DNA of 64,000 bases from Sweltsa coloradensis (GCA_024449915.1 JAMZAV010000297.1:1426001-1490000), one strand, 5' to 3'. Shown: positions 38,481 through 50,220, counted from the first letter of the stretch. The notes: generated by a model not told the origin, from the letters alone. Translations and numbers: made by a program.

Positions 38481-40694
38481 AACCCCGGGTGTTGCAGATT
38501 TGAGAGGTTTCTACTTAACAAGAACGTCGTGATTGCCCGGTTTAACAGCGTGTCGAGTTACTCGTCGTTTAAGTTGTATTGAAATTATATCGTGGTTTGT
38601 TAATTTTTTCTCGTCACTTATTTCTGCAATTGCTTTTCAATACGAGGAGTGACGTAATAAATAAAAGTAAAGCCATCACATGAATGATGCTGGAATATAT
38701 GATTATTTTTAAAATATAACTCACATCCAGCAAGAGGAGATAAACCATGAAAAAACTAATATAAAGTAAAGCTTTACTCCCTTTTCTATATACCATATTA
38801 CACAGCACGTATTAATCAAATGCAATTCCTTTTTTAGGCTAGCGATAGCTATGTTTAGACCTGGAACTTTTTCAGCATCCAGTTAACTGCATCTGATCCA
38901 TATGCAATTTTGCGTTCACTATTCTATGATCGTAAGATAACTAAAGGTTATCAAGGATTGGTCAGAAATAAATCCCAAATTTAGCAACTTAAATGATGTA
39001 CAAAAATATATAATCCTAAAAACAATCAGTTTTTTAAACAATCTTAGTGGCAGTTTCTTTTAGTGTGGCTATAGACTTTATAAGACTTTACATACATGCC
39101 CATAACATCTGTGTTTTGTTCCATATCAATCTGATAAATAATGATTTAAGGAAGTGATCTTTTAAAAAAATCACTGCTACTATTGCAGATTCAAAATCAT
39201 ATCCTTTAGTCCCATACTTTAAGCATGCGCATTTCAAATGATCCTGTTCGCGGGACTTTGAAATAAGTTTTTAACGAGTGCCGTGGCTGTGGTTTACGCA
39301 TGAATATTTATTACCAATCATTTCAAACAATCTTGGATACTTTTTGTTTTGTGAAATATAATAAGTTTTTGAAACTTTCCACTTTCCTCGCTGGACTATC
39401 AAAGTTGAAAAAGAAACAAAAGTTTGTACTTGTCTTAATCTTGCATAAATATAAAGAGTGCTTGCTGAATTATTCCGGTGTAGCAAAAACATAACTTTTT
39501 ATCTTCTCTTCCATGTTTATACAATGTACCATACGTATACCCGTTTAGACATAGTATATTGCATATACAAATACCTACACATGCACATATACGCTGTTCA
39601 TACCCTAGTGTTATAAATCACTGTATTTTATAACCGTTTAATTAATTGTGGTTACGTGTATTTTATTTATCTCATCAGATTATTAAGCTTATAGCAATAT
39701 CGTAGTTATCTCAACCTTATTACCATGTTATAAGGGTAATTTTTTTATATTTTCAAAGCTAAGAGCTTAAATTACTTTTAAATATACTGCTATTAATTAC
39801 TAGTTATATATATTTTTAACTCGCCAAGTTGGAAAAACGAACAATTTTCCTACTTGCATTAAGCTATAGGCTTATAGTATACATGCACTGAAAACATTGC
39901 ACATTATTATTCATGTTATTTAGCAATTTGCTGAACAAAAAATAAATCAAACGATGTAACAAATCTTGTACGATGGCTGAGATATTGTGTGAAGAGAAGT
40001 GAAGATAGTATTTGTATTTTGGTTTTTAGGCAGATCGGTGATGTCTTCTTTAAAAAAATCACTGCCTGCGAATAAATTAGCTAGTTTCATAACACACTTT
40101 AGAGGATTCTTCCTTCCAACAAGTTTCATTGGATGTTAAACAAACGCACAAATCAACAATCCTCGAATAGTGTTTAATTTACTTCTGCCGACATCATCCT
40201 GCATTTTTTGACTGACAAAGTTATTCTCTTGAAAGCGAGGAATATGAAGTTCAGCATAACAATGAGTTGGTGTTTTTAATGTGTGTCATATATTTCCCGG
40301 ATGTGGATTCTCTTCTGCAATCTCTCTAACCATTGCGCTGGTCTTGACTAACAAAGATCTGAGTCACAATAAGAAACCACTAAAGACTGGGATCGTCTGT
40401 GAGGGAACTATAATGATTTAAAACATGGAGTCCATTCAAGTGGGCTGTCTGTCAGATAATGATGCATTCCTTGCAATGTCAGTAAAGAAAAAAAAGAGAC
40501 GATACTCTTTGAAAACTCTTTGAGTGCGACGCTTATTGTGTATTAAGAGGGTCGATCAATATGATCTCCTTAAAGCCCGTATTGTTAAACGAGATATCAG
40601 AAGATCGTTATTCGACCAAGATAACCGAGATAGAAAAACAAGGACGGATACGGAAGTGCTCAAAATAGTGAGCGAACTCGAAGTTTTTTATCTT
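38481..40694. other. Intergenic, no gene recognised
   Basis: AT-rich. TTTAAAAAAATCACTGC occurs near 39159 and again near 40049, a short unexplained match. No domain in any open frame. Confidence 0.35.
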
Positions 40695-40695
40695 T

Positions 40696-40712
40696 TGGTG
40701 GAGGTGCCGGGT
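40696..40712 (+). other. PBS-like motif, full copy
   Basis: TGGTGGAGGTGCCGGGT preceded by TATCTTT, as at 9179 and 11847. The first 16 bases complement a tRNA-Ala 3' end including CCA. No LTR pair could be drawn around it. Confidence 0.4.
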
Positions 40713-43136
40713 TGGTAGAATTAATATCGAATAGCTTCGACCCAGTTGATCCACAGGGTCAGCGAAAACATTTTGAACACATTATTGTTAAATTACAATG
40801 TTGACAATGAAAGCGCATGCCAAACGGAGGACTTGTTTGTTTTTTATCGTTATACATTGCGCCGAAGACTGGAACGGACGAACGGATTGATACGTGATGC
40901 ATGCATCAAAGCTTCTCACCCTAAACATGTGTTCACAAGGATGCTCTTTTAAAGGGTGTATAATAGTTTAACCACGTGTGATTCTCTTCAGAAGATGTCT
41001 AACGATGTCAGGGACATTGTGAAGGTAAGAGGGCTGTTTAATATGACTCTTTCCCAGCATTCATTTAACTTTACAACTTTATTAAACCGTGAGTAGAACC
41101 TTCAGACAATATTTTTATTGGCTTTGAACATGTTACCTCCAAAATCCGAGTGTCGCCCATTACTGTTCGCATACCTGTCGGTACTTGAATTATATACTGT
41201 CATACATTCCACGAGGTACTTAGTTTCATATTATTTTGAACGAACATTTCATTTTGTACCACTCTAGTTTTCGCTCAGACTTAATACAGTTATATGTGAA
41301 AATGAACACTATTTTAAAAGTCATACGTTTTACATTACACATGCATGAAATCGTTCTTTCTTTATGTCCTACTTCATTTGTGTTGGCAATTATGCATTCA
41401 TATTAACTCAATTATTTTTGGATTGCATATTCATGATATAATATAAAAATGTTTATTTTCGTTTAATAGTTAGAAGAGTTCTAGTAACATAATGTTAAAA
41501 ACTATTTAGTAGATACACACTCTTTACTAAACATTTCGAAACAACGTTCCGGAAATTATGGGCATCAGGTCATTTTACAACGCAAAATCATAATTTATCA
41601 AAAACATATTAAAATAAACAAAGAGATTATAGTAATATTATTGATAATAAGGGAGACAAAGTGCTAACAGTAAAAGTTACCTAATAACGTTGACAAATCA
41701 AGGTGATAAAAATAGTTATTTCCTATTTTGATATGTTTGTGAATAAATACTATTTTTGTTGGTAAAATAACCTTGTGACGGAAATTGTTAATCACTTCTG
41801 AAACCTAGTTTTTAATTAAATTACAAAATAGTTTTCATCCAGTAAATCGTTTTAAGTAAAAACAATTGTGACTAAATTGGCCCTTAAATCGCACTTAATG
41901 CATACAGGAAATACAGCTTTGCTGGACTGAAACATCGATTTAAGGTTAATCAATGCATTTGTGTATTGTTCACCAGCGCTTTGAAATGGTAAAATGAAAT
42001 GGGAACACGCTCATACCAAAGAGCACCTAGAACCACAAATGTGCATATTAATGAATGTGAGCAGCGTTAAAATGACCCTCGGTCATAGCCTAAGGCTAAG
42101 CGCTCTCGAATTAGGGCCGGCTATTACGAGCCTACCTCAGTCGCTTTGACAGTGGGATTCGGAGGAGGAAGTGCGCAAGGTATAGGAAATTGCCTGTCAG
42201 CGTGAGCCATGGCGGGAACTTGAAGGATCCGAGACCGGGACCGGGACGGCAGAAATCTAATCCGGACTGGAACATCCGGGAACATCACATCATTACCATC
42301 CAGTAGGTGTTGTGTGTCGCTCTGGCTTGCTGTGCGTGGGTCGCGATGATCCTCGTTGGAAACTACGGACCTAGATACTGAACATAATGCAGTGTTAATG
42401 AAATATGATCTATGAGACCCAAAGTTTGTATGGGATAAAATAAAATATTGAATTATTATTTAATCAATCTTGTCGGTTACCAAAAATATTGATTTAATAA
42501 AAAAAAGCAAAAAAAAAAAGAAAAATTAAAAGAGAGCAATTTATAGTACTATTTCTAAATTTCATGAATCGGGAAACACTTCCGTAGGTGTAATTGATTT
42601 ACATAAAATAGTACTATGATTTCATAAATGAGCACAATATAGTTACCGTAATCAAACCAATTTCGAAATATTAATAATACAACAATGTAAATCAATACAA
42701 TTTGTTTGATAATATAATGGATACATTTAAAAGTTTTATATTAACAAAACAAACAAAAATATAAAGCAAATAAAAATTTACGAAATTAGAATGAATCAAA
42801 ATTCGAAATTGACTTGAAACATGAGTTTGTAAGGCACTCTTTACGTATTATCATATACAAATCATACTAGTGCAATTTAAGTTCCAAGTTGAATCTATCA
42901 TCCAAATTTTAATTTTATTTCAAGTATGTTTGTATGCAGACAAGAGATTTTGTTACAAAAAGTAACAAAAATGAGCCTTGTAACCCAAAATTTTGAACAA
43001 GAATGTGTCTAGGGTATACTTTAAATCACTATAACTAATATTGGGCGTATCCCCCCCCCCTCTACCACTCCATCCTAAAAAACAAGTTTGGACAATATCA
43101 GATGGTCAAAACAATGTCCGTAGGTTTCTTCAACTA
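40713..43136. other. Intergenic, no gene recognised
   Basis: Mostly AT-rich. A GC-richer patch at 42070-42370 includes GAGACCGGGACCGGGACGG but has no open frame with a recognisable motif. Confidence 0.35.
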
Positions 43137-43890
43137 CTAGGGAAACGCCAAAGTCGTTGTTAGACGAGTGAGTAAGCCATGTGTTGAGTACCCGGTAACA
43201 TTAATTTTTTCCCCCTACCTTCGGCCTCTCTAGCCTATCATAGGCTAGAGTGGCGCATTATGGCCTAACAACGACTTTGGCGTTTCCCTAGTTTGGTTGG
43301 CCAAGGCGCCCTTATAGCCAAAATGTGGGAGACGTGGGTTCAATCCCCTGGTCGAAAAATATTTTGTAATTTCTGGATTGTATTTTAAAAATTATTAAAC
43401 ATGTTTTAAAATGCATATAACGCAGTGTAGTCCATCATCTGTGACAATACTATGGAAATCATAGCCAGTATGAAATACTTGAAAATATTGCAAGGTTTAC
43501 TCAATCTACGAGCGGAATTTGGGGGTACCTTGACGTTCAACATTCGATAGACCTTGCATGAGCATTGAGCACGGCATTTCACAGCCAGGTAAATAACAAA
43601 CAAAAAATATTTTTTCTCATTGTCGTTAAATAAATTTCTTTCCATTGGCAGTCTATTTTTCAGTTTATTATTTCTTGTAGGTTTAAATCGAAATGGATTT
43701 TGCTCATTTTGTTAGCAGTTCTCAGTTACCTGGTCACGGATGTCTGTTTAAAATTTCAGCTCAATCTATTCGGCCGTTCGGCCGTATGGGATCGGACAGA
43801 CAAACATACATACAGACAATGCTCACGGCCAAGGCCCGATCGAGTATAGCGTTAGGAAAGACTACGTTCGCTGCGCTCACTCGTCTAATT
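43137..43890 (-). mobile_element. GACGAG-type element with Helentron-like end plan
   Basis: Read on the minus strand, the 5' end TTAGACGAGTGAGCGCAGCG (43871-43890) pairs as a subterminal inverted repeat with CACTCGTCTAAC near the 3' end. The latter is followed by the stem AACG/CGTT and TTTCCCTAG, with T outside (43136). The first 155 bp (43137-43291) are themselves a foldback unit with perfect 28-bp arms. The far portion has a CGGCCGTTCGGCCG palindrome and a GACAGACAAACATACATAC run similar to the A-rich tail region of the TTGGATGAG family. Whether 43137-43890 is one element, or a 155-bp MITE beside another fragment, is open. Confidence 0.5.
43297..43360 (+). other. tRNA-like sequence with Pol III boxes
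   Basis: A-box-like TGGCCAAGGCG (43298-43308) and a perfect B box GGTTCAATCCC (43337-43347). Spacing is right for a tRNA, and TGGGAGACGTGGGTTCAATCCC resembles the variable and T arm of a Leu/Ser-type tRNA. The anticodon arm does not pair and no acceptor stem is closed. So this is a tRNA relic or SINE head, not a working tRNA. Confidence 0.4.
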
Positions 43891-45491
43891 ATTTAACAAA
43901 ATTTAGGCCTGTAGATTCTCCATAATTATATACTTACAACTGTATTTCTAAGACAGGGAAATGTACAAATTAAGTCCCTGTCCTGACCAACAGTTTTATT
44001 TACGTCATAATGAGATTACTTGTGTACCCAAGGTGTCCTTTCAGATGGGGATCATATACCTCAAATACAACCAGGGATAGTTTGATGTTTGCTGGTTAAT
44101 GATCCTCTTCTGGACGTGTTTGTCTTTCACTTTACCATTTCACTTTGTCAGTTGAGTCCACCTTTATGCGTGAACACATGCCATCCACAAACGAAGGTCT
44201 TCCACGCGTTTTTTTTTCGAAACTTACTCTAGCTAGAGTGTACTGACCCCACACTAACTACTACTGGTCACTAATGATAGCATATTATATTATGAATACA
44301 AGTACGTATACGCGCTCGGGATGAAAGTTTTCTCAACACGTTTTGCTGATACTAATAGGTTAGTTCGTTCGCAGACAAAGTTTGAACACTCAAAATTCCG
44401 GTGTACGCACTTTATACTGGCTAGTGGTGTTAGACTGATACACTTGGAACCAAACGAATCTATTGTCCACTAAATAATACTATTGGCATTGTTAAAAAAT
44501 TCTTCGTTCAAACTTATAATCGTAGTAGGCCCACCAAACCGTAGTATTCAAAAAAAAATATTAAACGGATTTAAAAGTTGACAGTATAAAACAGCATTTT
44601 CAGTTTGAATGTTTATATTGATGCGTTGATTGATGCGATTCGTGTGAAGTGTACACTTCAAAATTTTTATGTGGACAAACGAACCATAAAATTTAAAGAC
44701 CGAATATGTAACCTTACATACAATATTGTGAAATAAAGTAGTTTGTTACTAACGAAATGAGTTTTTTTCAAAATGTAAGTTTTAAAATCAATTGCATATT
44801 ATTTATAAATACATCCTAAGATTATCAATTTGTAAAAAAATGAGCGATTTTCTCCTCCGTGTTTTTGTGAAATGATTGTTTCCAACGAAATTGATACATA
44901 AGAAGAATTCAAATAGTAAACATAACACAATGGATTCAAACATTTAGAATTTTACCTGGTATTTTGATATTGCTTTTATTAAAGCCAACACGCGCACAAA
45001 ATCAAATTTCGGTAAGTGCGTTAAGCCATTTGGGGGCTAGTGCATACATTTGAAAAAAATTTAACACTGCAGAAACAAAAATATCAAATTTATCACGATA
45101 GAACATTGTAAATATTGATTAAAATAAGAAATATCGTCGGTATCCGTCAGGCTACAGAGAGTTGGAACATACATACTACTTCCCCCTCTTTGTTTTCAGT
45201 TGTTGTGTGTGATTGGATTTGTTCGAAGCCATACATTCTTTATTTAGTGACTTGATATTCAGAGAAGATCTCGTACAGAGAATTGCTTATCCGATTGGTT
45301 CTAAGCCACATAAAACAAGAGAGGGAGAGTGGTAGACGCGGACGCATATACAGACGAGCAAACGGAAAATGTGCCAGAATCAAATTGGAAAGTTGATCGT
45401 TCAGTTTTTCTGATCAAATAGCTTTCAAAGTGTTTTATATTTTAGGCGATGAGTTATCAACAAATCATCAGTTATATCGCTTCAGTTAACA
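43891..45491. other. Intergenic, no gene recognised
   Basis: AT-rich, with no paired repeat ends and no coding motif in either strand. Confidence 0.35.
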
Positions 45492-45701
45492 GGGTGTTAC
45501 CCTCTTCAGGTGACTCGCTGGGTTATTAGGGTGTTATGATAGTGTAAGGAATGTTAAAGAGGACTCAATTCCAGCAATAGTCTTAAGAACAAAAGAAAAA
45601 CTTGGATACAACTTCGTCTGTATTTCCGAGGGCAGGACTCGGACCCGAGACCTCCCGAATCAGAGTCGCGACCATTACATGAGAGCTATCTCTGTTGGGA
45701 A
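45492..45701 (-). mobile_element. tRNA-derived SINE-like element, copy 3
   Basis: Minus-strand head ACAGAGATAGCTCTCATG (A-box-like TAGCTC), then GTCGCGACTCTGATTCGGGAGG and a B box GGTCCGAGTCC with one change from consensus. The body is diverged from copies 1 and 4 but retains CACCTGAAGAGGGTAACACC near its end. Confidence 0.6.
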
Positions 45702-46216
45702 AGAAGGATAAGGAAAAGTCCCTCCCCTGCCCATGACTAGTGGGCATCTGTATGACTGTGTCTCTGAACACTACACGCACCCAAAAACATGTTGTAAAAG
45801 ATCATAAATAAGGGGTATTAAAGATTGTTAATTACATCAATTTTTATTTACAAAAAATTCAATTAGCATCAAATTAGAAAATAATATATTTTTTTTGTTT
45901 CCCATATTATTATTACACTTTTTTTCTTGACAAACAACAACAAATCGAAGTTCAAATTTACCCATAACACAATCTAAACGAGTATGTACATGTGCACTGG
46001 GTTTGAAGGGTACCCTCCAACCGTGCCCATGTACACTGTGTGACGCGGCCGCCAGACACCTAATGGGGTTAATCCCCCCCCCCCTGAACTTCAGCACCCG
46101 CCTTAAACCTCCCGTACAATAATTCACACATTTCCTTCCAAACTAAGAGGATTTACATTTTATACGGTGTTTGTGTTTCGTCCTACTGGCTCTCAGGCTC
46201 TTCGGCATTGTAAGCT
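45702..46216. other. Intergenic, no gene recognised
   Basis: Contains a C12 run near 46075. The minus-strand open frame 45837-46127 spans this run and has no recognisable motif. Confidence 0.35.
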
Positions 46217-46390
46217 AAGTGAATTCCCTTGTGAAAATGTCTCCCTCATTATGACTACAACCGACTTCGTCCTGAAATAAGAAAGATTTTAAGACCACGA
46301 CGAAGTTTTCAGCTCGGAGAACAATCTTGTAGTCATAACGGTCGATAAAACGATAAAATAAATTCACCAGGGAAATTTTCACATCCAATA
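46217..46390. repeat. Imperfect inverted repeat
   Basis: Left GTGAAAATGTCTCCCTCATTATGACTACAA and right TTGTAGTCATAA...AGGGAAATTTTCACAT are inverted matches around a centre near 46300. The left flank GAATTCCCTTGTG recurs at about 50327, hinting at a dispersed element. Confidence 0.4.
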
Positions 46391-46609
46391 ACAGTCCAAT
46401 ACGCGCCTCTACAGCTTGTCGTGTTTAAAAGATGTATTGGAGGGAACGCCCTACTATGGCTGTTGAACGATTCTTGTAAATTCAACTTTTATAGTCTTGG
46501 ATGGGGTGTCGAATATTTGCGTTTATTATAAACGATAAAATTATTCAACACAGTTAAGCGATTTTGGTGACTTGACATATTAAACCGACCTTGATGTCTG
46601 AGAAGTTTA

Positions 46610-46665
46610 GTTCTTAGGCGCTAGACAAATTTCGGGAGGTCGACTGTTCGATACCCCTTACTGGC
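46610..46665 (+). other. tRNA-like relic (SINE head?)
   Basis: TAGTTCTTAGGCGCTAGAC, then TTCGGGAGGTC and a B-box-like TGTTCGATACC. Order and spacing match the heads of the SINE copies. It abuts the palindrome that follows and has no SINE body. Confidence 0.35.
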
Positions 46666-46708
46666 AGTCCACGGCAGTCAGCCGAACACTACGTCCGATT
46701 GTCTTGAG

Positions 46709-47331
46709 AAGGCTATTCGACCGCGATTTTCTATTTTCCCAAATATACAAATATAGTGAATGGCTTTGAAACCTGGTTCTATTAGAAAATCAAAACTATT
46801 TTTTTCAAATTTTTCTAGTCGGGCACACGCCAATTAATATCACATCTTCAAAATAATTTCAAACTTCAATTCGCCCAAGCACACCATTTAACGTAGGTAG
46901 TTGTGTTTTTGAGACATTTAATTTTCAATTGGTTTCCTAGAGGCTGACTGAGGGATTTTTTTTTTTTTTTTTTACAATTGTTTTTACTGAGATTTATTTC
47001 GTTTGGCGGTATTTTGTTCCGGATTTGTACCGCCTAACGAAAAAGATCGCAGGAAAAACAATTGAAAAAAAAATATTTTTTCTCTCAGTCAGCCTCTATA
47101 AAACCAGTTGAAAATTAAATGTCTCAAAAACACAAATACCTACGTTGAATGGTGTGCTTGGGCGAATAGCAGTTTGAAATTTTTTTGAAGAGGCAATATT
47201 TGCCGTAGGCCCGGTCAGATTTTTAAAAAAAGTTTTGATTTTCTAATAGAGCCAGGTTTCAAAGCCATTCACTATATTTTGACTTGGTAGCAAATTTGGG
47301 AAAATATAGAAAAACGCGGTCGAATAGCCTT
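46709..47331. mobile_element. 623-bp near-complete palindrome (foldback element)
   Basis: The two halves are inverted copies across almost the full length, with the centre at the CCGG at 47019-47022. Outer ends: AAGGCTATTCGACCGCG...and...CGCGGTCGAATAGCCTT. Shared arm landmarks are TATAGTGAATGGCTTTGAAA, TTCTATTAGAAAATCAAAAC in the left arm, GTGTTTTTGAGACATTTAA, GAGGCTGACTGAG and GGCGGTA. Arms of about 310 bp differ by scattered substitutions and small indels. No coding. A transcript would form a long hairpin, a possible siRNA source. Superfamily unknown; no target duplication is obvious. Confidence 0.85.
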
Positions 47332-48367
47332 AAGGATGAAAAAGAATGTTTTTGGACCCTTTGCGTAAAGTATGAGTTACTACCCCAGCAGAAAGTTTAA
47401 ATGTATGACACTGCTCTTCCACCATCTTGAATTCGGAAATAAGAGGCAAACGCTTTTTAAAGCCCATACGGCACCGCCTTTAAAAATATAATTGCCGGGC
47501 GAAATATTTGATTTTTGTATTTTTCTTGTTGCAGTAACTTCACTCTCTCCCCTAACATATTGCTTGTTTGTATTTGCAATTTAAGGGTGCAGCAATGATC
47601 CTCCACTCTTGAAAAATGTAAGTTTGCCTTTCACTAGCCGAAGCATATCTGTGTTTTGAGTATTGATCTATTTTGTATGCTTCCATGTTTTACTCGTAAA
47701 TATTTTACAAAACATTGTAAGTTAAAATGACCTGTGTTTTTTTTTAAATATCTTAACACATTGTTTACCCATCCACACACAAAATTGATTCCTAATGCGT
47801 ACATTGCAAATTAATGTGCCAAGTGCATTTTTTCTATTACGACTCTAAAAGTTTATGATGCATGTTCATAAATAAATATTACATTCATAAAGTTTAAATC
47901 CACAACCCAAAAGAAAACATCAACGCTTGATTCAGTGTTTCGAAGTAGTTTAATGTACTCACTCAAGACCAACGAGCCAAACAACACTCCACTTTCCTAC
48001 CCTGGTTGATCCACTTGGGGTAGTTATACCGAAAACCAGTCGCCTAATTGGTCCTGTAACTTAACTACTGGAGTTGAAATCAAGTGGAGTTTGTAAGAGC
48101 GTTGTCGAACTTCAGAATAAGGCCCAATGCAGCTGTAGTTAGCTTGTAGCATACAGGATACAAGTACAAATTTGTACGGATGACTTCGTCGTACCGCAGT
48201 ATGAAAAATACTACTCAGTATGTTTTGCAGTAATATGATCTGCAACACACCAATTAAAAACCACAGCTGATCGGAAGTAAAACACATTTTTAATATTGAT
48301 TAATATGAAATTAGTATAAATATACGTTTAGCATTTTATATGACATTGTTTATCCCTTCATAATAGA
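47332..48367. other. Intergenic, no gene recognised
   Basis: AT-rich. The minus-strand open frame at 48024-48287 has no recognisable motif. Confidence 0.35.
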
Positions 48368-48777
48368 CAGGGACGTAGCCAATTTAGAAAGTTGTAGAAC
48401 TGCCTATGAAAATGGCATTCCTGGTAAATTACGTATCTGGGTAGAATGGGGGGTATGGGGGGTCTTGGGGGATGCCCCCCAGCTAGTGCGGGTGTGGAAC
48501 GCATATCTTCAGATTTATTTTTATTTTTAACATTGTAAATAGTGACATTTTACTATTTCTTGAGTGCTTTTTGTGAGTTTTGTCGATAATTTATAAAATT
48601 GTGAAGATCCTCACAATGCCATACTGTCAGTTTAAAAAAATATTGTCTTATGTAGGGCCAAAATATGTATGCCACATAGTAGATAGTGCTATTTAGTATT
48701 ATTATAACCATTTTTTCTAATTTCGGGGAGATCAGACACCCTGACCACCTCCCCCCCCCCCTTTCGCTGCGCCCCTG
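48368..48777. mobile_element. 410-bp short-TIR element
   Basis: Left end CAGGGACGTAGCC, right end CGCTGCGCCCCTG: inverted repeats of about 13 bp with three mismatches. G-runs follow the left end (GGGGGGTATGGGGGG) and a C12 run precedes the right end. The form resembles short non-autonomous DNA transposons with CAGGGGCGTAGCC-type ends seen in many animals. No matching target duplication was found. Confidence 0.5.
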
Positions 48778-49398
48778 ACAATTTAGACATCTACGACGAG
48801 TTCATGTTGAGGCAATTCATGAAGGGTAATAACAATTAAACTTAGTTACTTAAATTACTTTAAATACTTTCTTACAAGTTGTTGTTGTTGTTGTTGAAAT
48901 GAATATCTCCTTTCTCGTCCTATAAGCATTAAGAAACTCAGCAGAGCGTTCGTTTTAGGTCGAGAAACTTGCGAGCCAAGTTCTCCGTACTCTGTGTTGG
49001 GGGGGGGGGACCGTCTTCTGCATAGTCCTCTGCTGTTATCACACTGACGACATCTTAATGGGCAAGACTAATGATTGGTATGATTACTGGAACTATGTCA
49101 CTAAATGGAGTTTTCACATTTACATGAGGTGAGCTGTCTGTGGTGACAGCCGCCCATTAAGCAGTATTCCAGTCACGTGTCGTGCAGGATTATGCTTGGC
49201 ATCGGCCAGGGCTTGAGGGTTTAATTCCCACATACAGCATACAGTCGGTTTTACACTGTACACTTTTTGTGCTTCTGCCAGCCAATTTAGTTACCATTGC
49301 AAATATGTTTGAAAATGCTTTGTCTGCAATTGTACATCGTGTGATACAATGGGAATTTGTAATTCATATTCCGGTGGTGATAAAATATTATATAATAA
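48778..49398. other. Intergenic, no gene recognised
   Basis: Contains (GTT)5 near 48881 and a G9 run near 49000. No gene. Confidence 0.35.
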
Positions 49399-49622
49399 CA
49401 ATTTTTCGTGGGAAGTCTGCCCAGGGTACAATTCATGCCCCTCTTCAGGTGTATAACTATAGGTATTTTGGCCGTTGAATAATTGTGTATGGATGTCCGA
49501 GGGCTGTTTAAGAGGACTAATCCCTTGCATTCTCATTAACGACTGAGGTCTTGACGGCTTTGAACCCGGGACCTCTTGAATGATAGTCGCGCATTTAATG
49601 CTCAAGTATCAACACTGTGAGT
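49399..49622 (-). mobile_element. tRNA-derived SINE-like element, copy 4
   Basis: Minus strand: CTTGAGCATTAAATGCGCGACT head, AAGAGGTCCCGGGTTCAAAG (B box GGTTCAAAGCC), then CTCAGTCGTTAATGAGAATG, CTTAAACAGCCCTCGGACAT, and the tail ACCTGAAGAGGGGCATGAAT...GGGCAGACTTCCCACG into A's. It is the most complete 3' half and defines the family tail with copy 1. Confidence 0.7.
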
Positions 49623-50182
49623 ATAAAGTCATGGTTCCAAGGCCCTCTTTAACGGATTTTACAAGACAATGATAAGATAGAATAGGATATTGTGCGCTGT
49701 TGATTTACTATTGAGAACGAAATAAATTATTTCGCGTAGAGTTCAAATATGTTGCAAATATGCCATGCAAAATTGCCATTTTTCTCACAGATTGTAATAT
49801 TACATTTATTAGTTTATTGTTCCTTTTTAATGTTTTTATGTGTTGTAATGTTTTCTAAGCTGTCAATACACAAATTTTACGTTTAAGGATGTTATTCGTT
49901 TTCTTCAAATCAACTGAATTCATATTGCACAAACGCAACTCAATAACTAAATAATGTTAGTATGATAAGCCTACAACTAATTATAATTTAATTCTTAGGT
50001 CAGTTCTCAGTATATTACTACTTATTATGATACAATTTAAATAAACACAATCAATAATGCACTAAAAAAGCTAAACCCATTGGAAATAAGTTTCGAAATA
50101 AGAGAGAACCAAACCATAACTTATTTCATTGGTCTTACAACGATCGTTACACCTAATAGGTAAGGGTACTAATCTCTATCAA

Positions 50183-50188
<6 letters not shown>

Positions 50189-50217
<29 letters not shown>
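50189..50217 (+). repeat. (CT)n microsatellite
   Basis: An unbroken CT dinucleotide run after a C-rich start. Confidence 0.95.
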
Positions 50218-50220
<3 letters not shown>

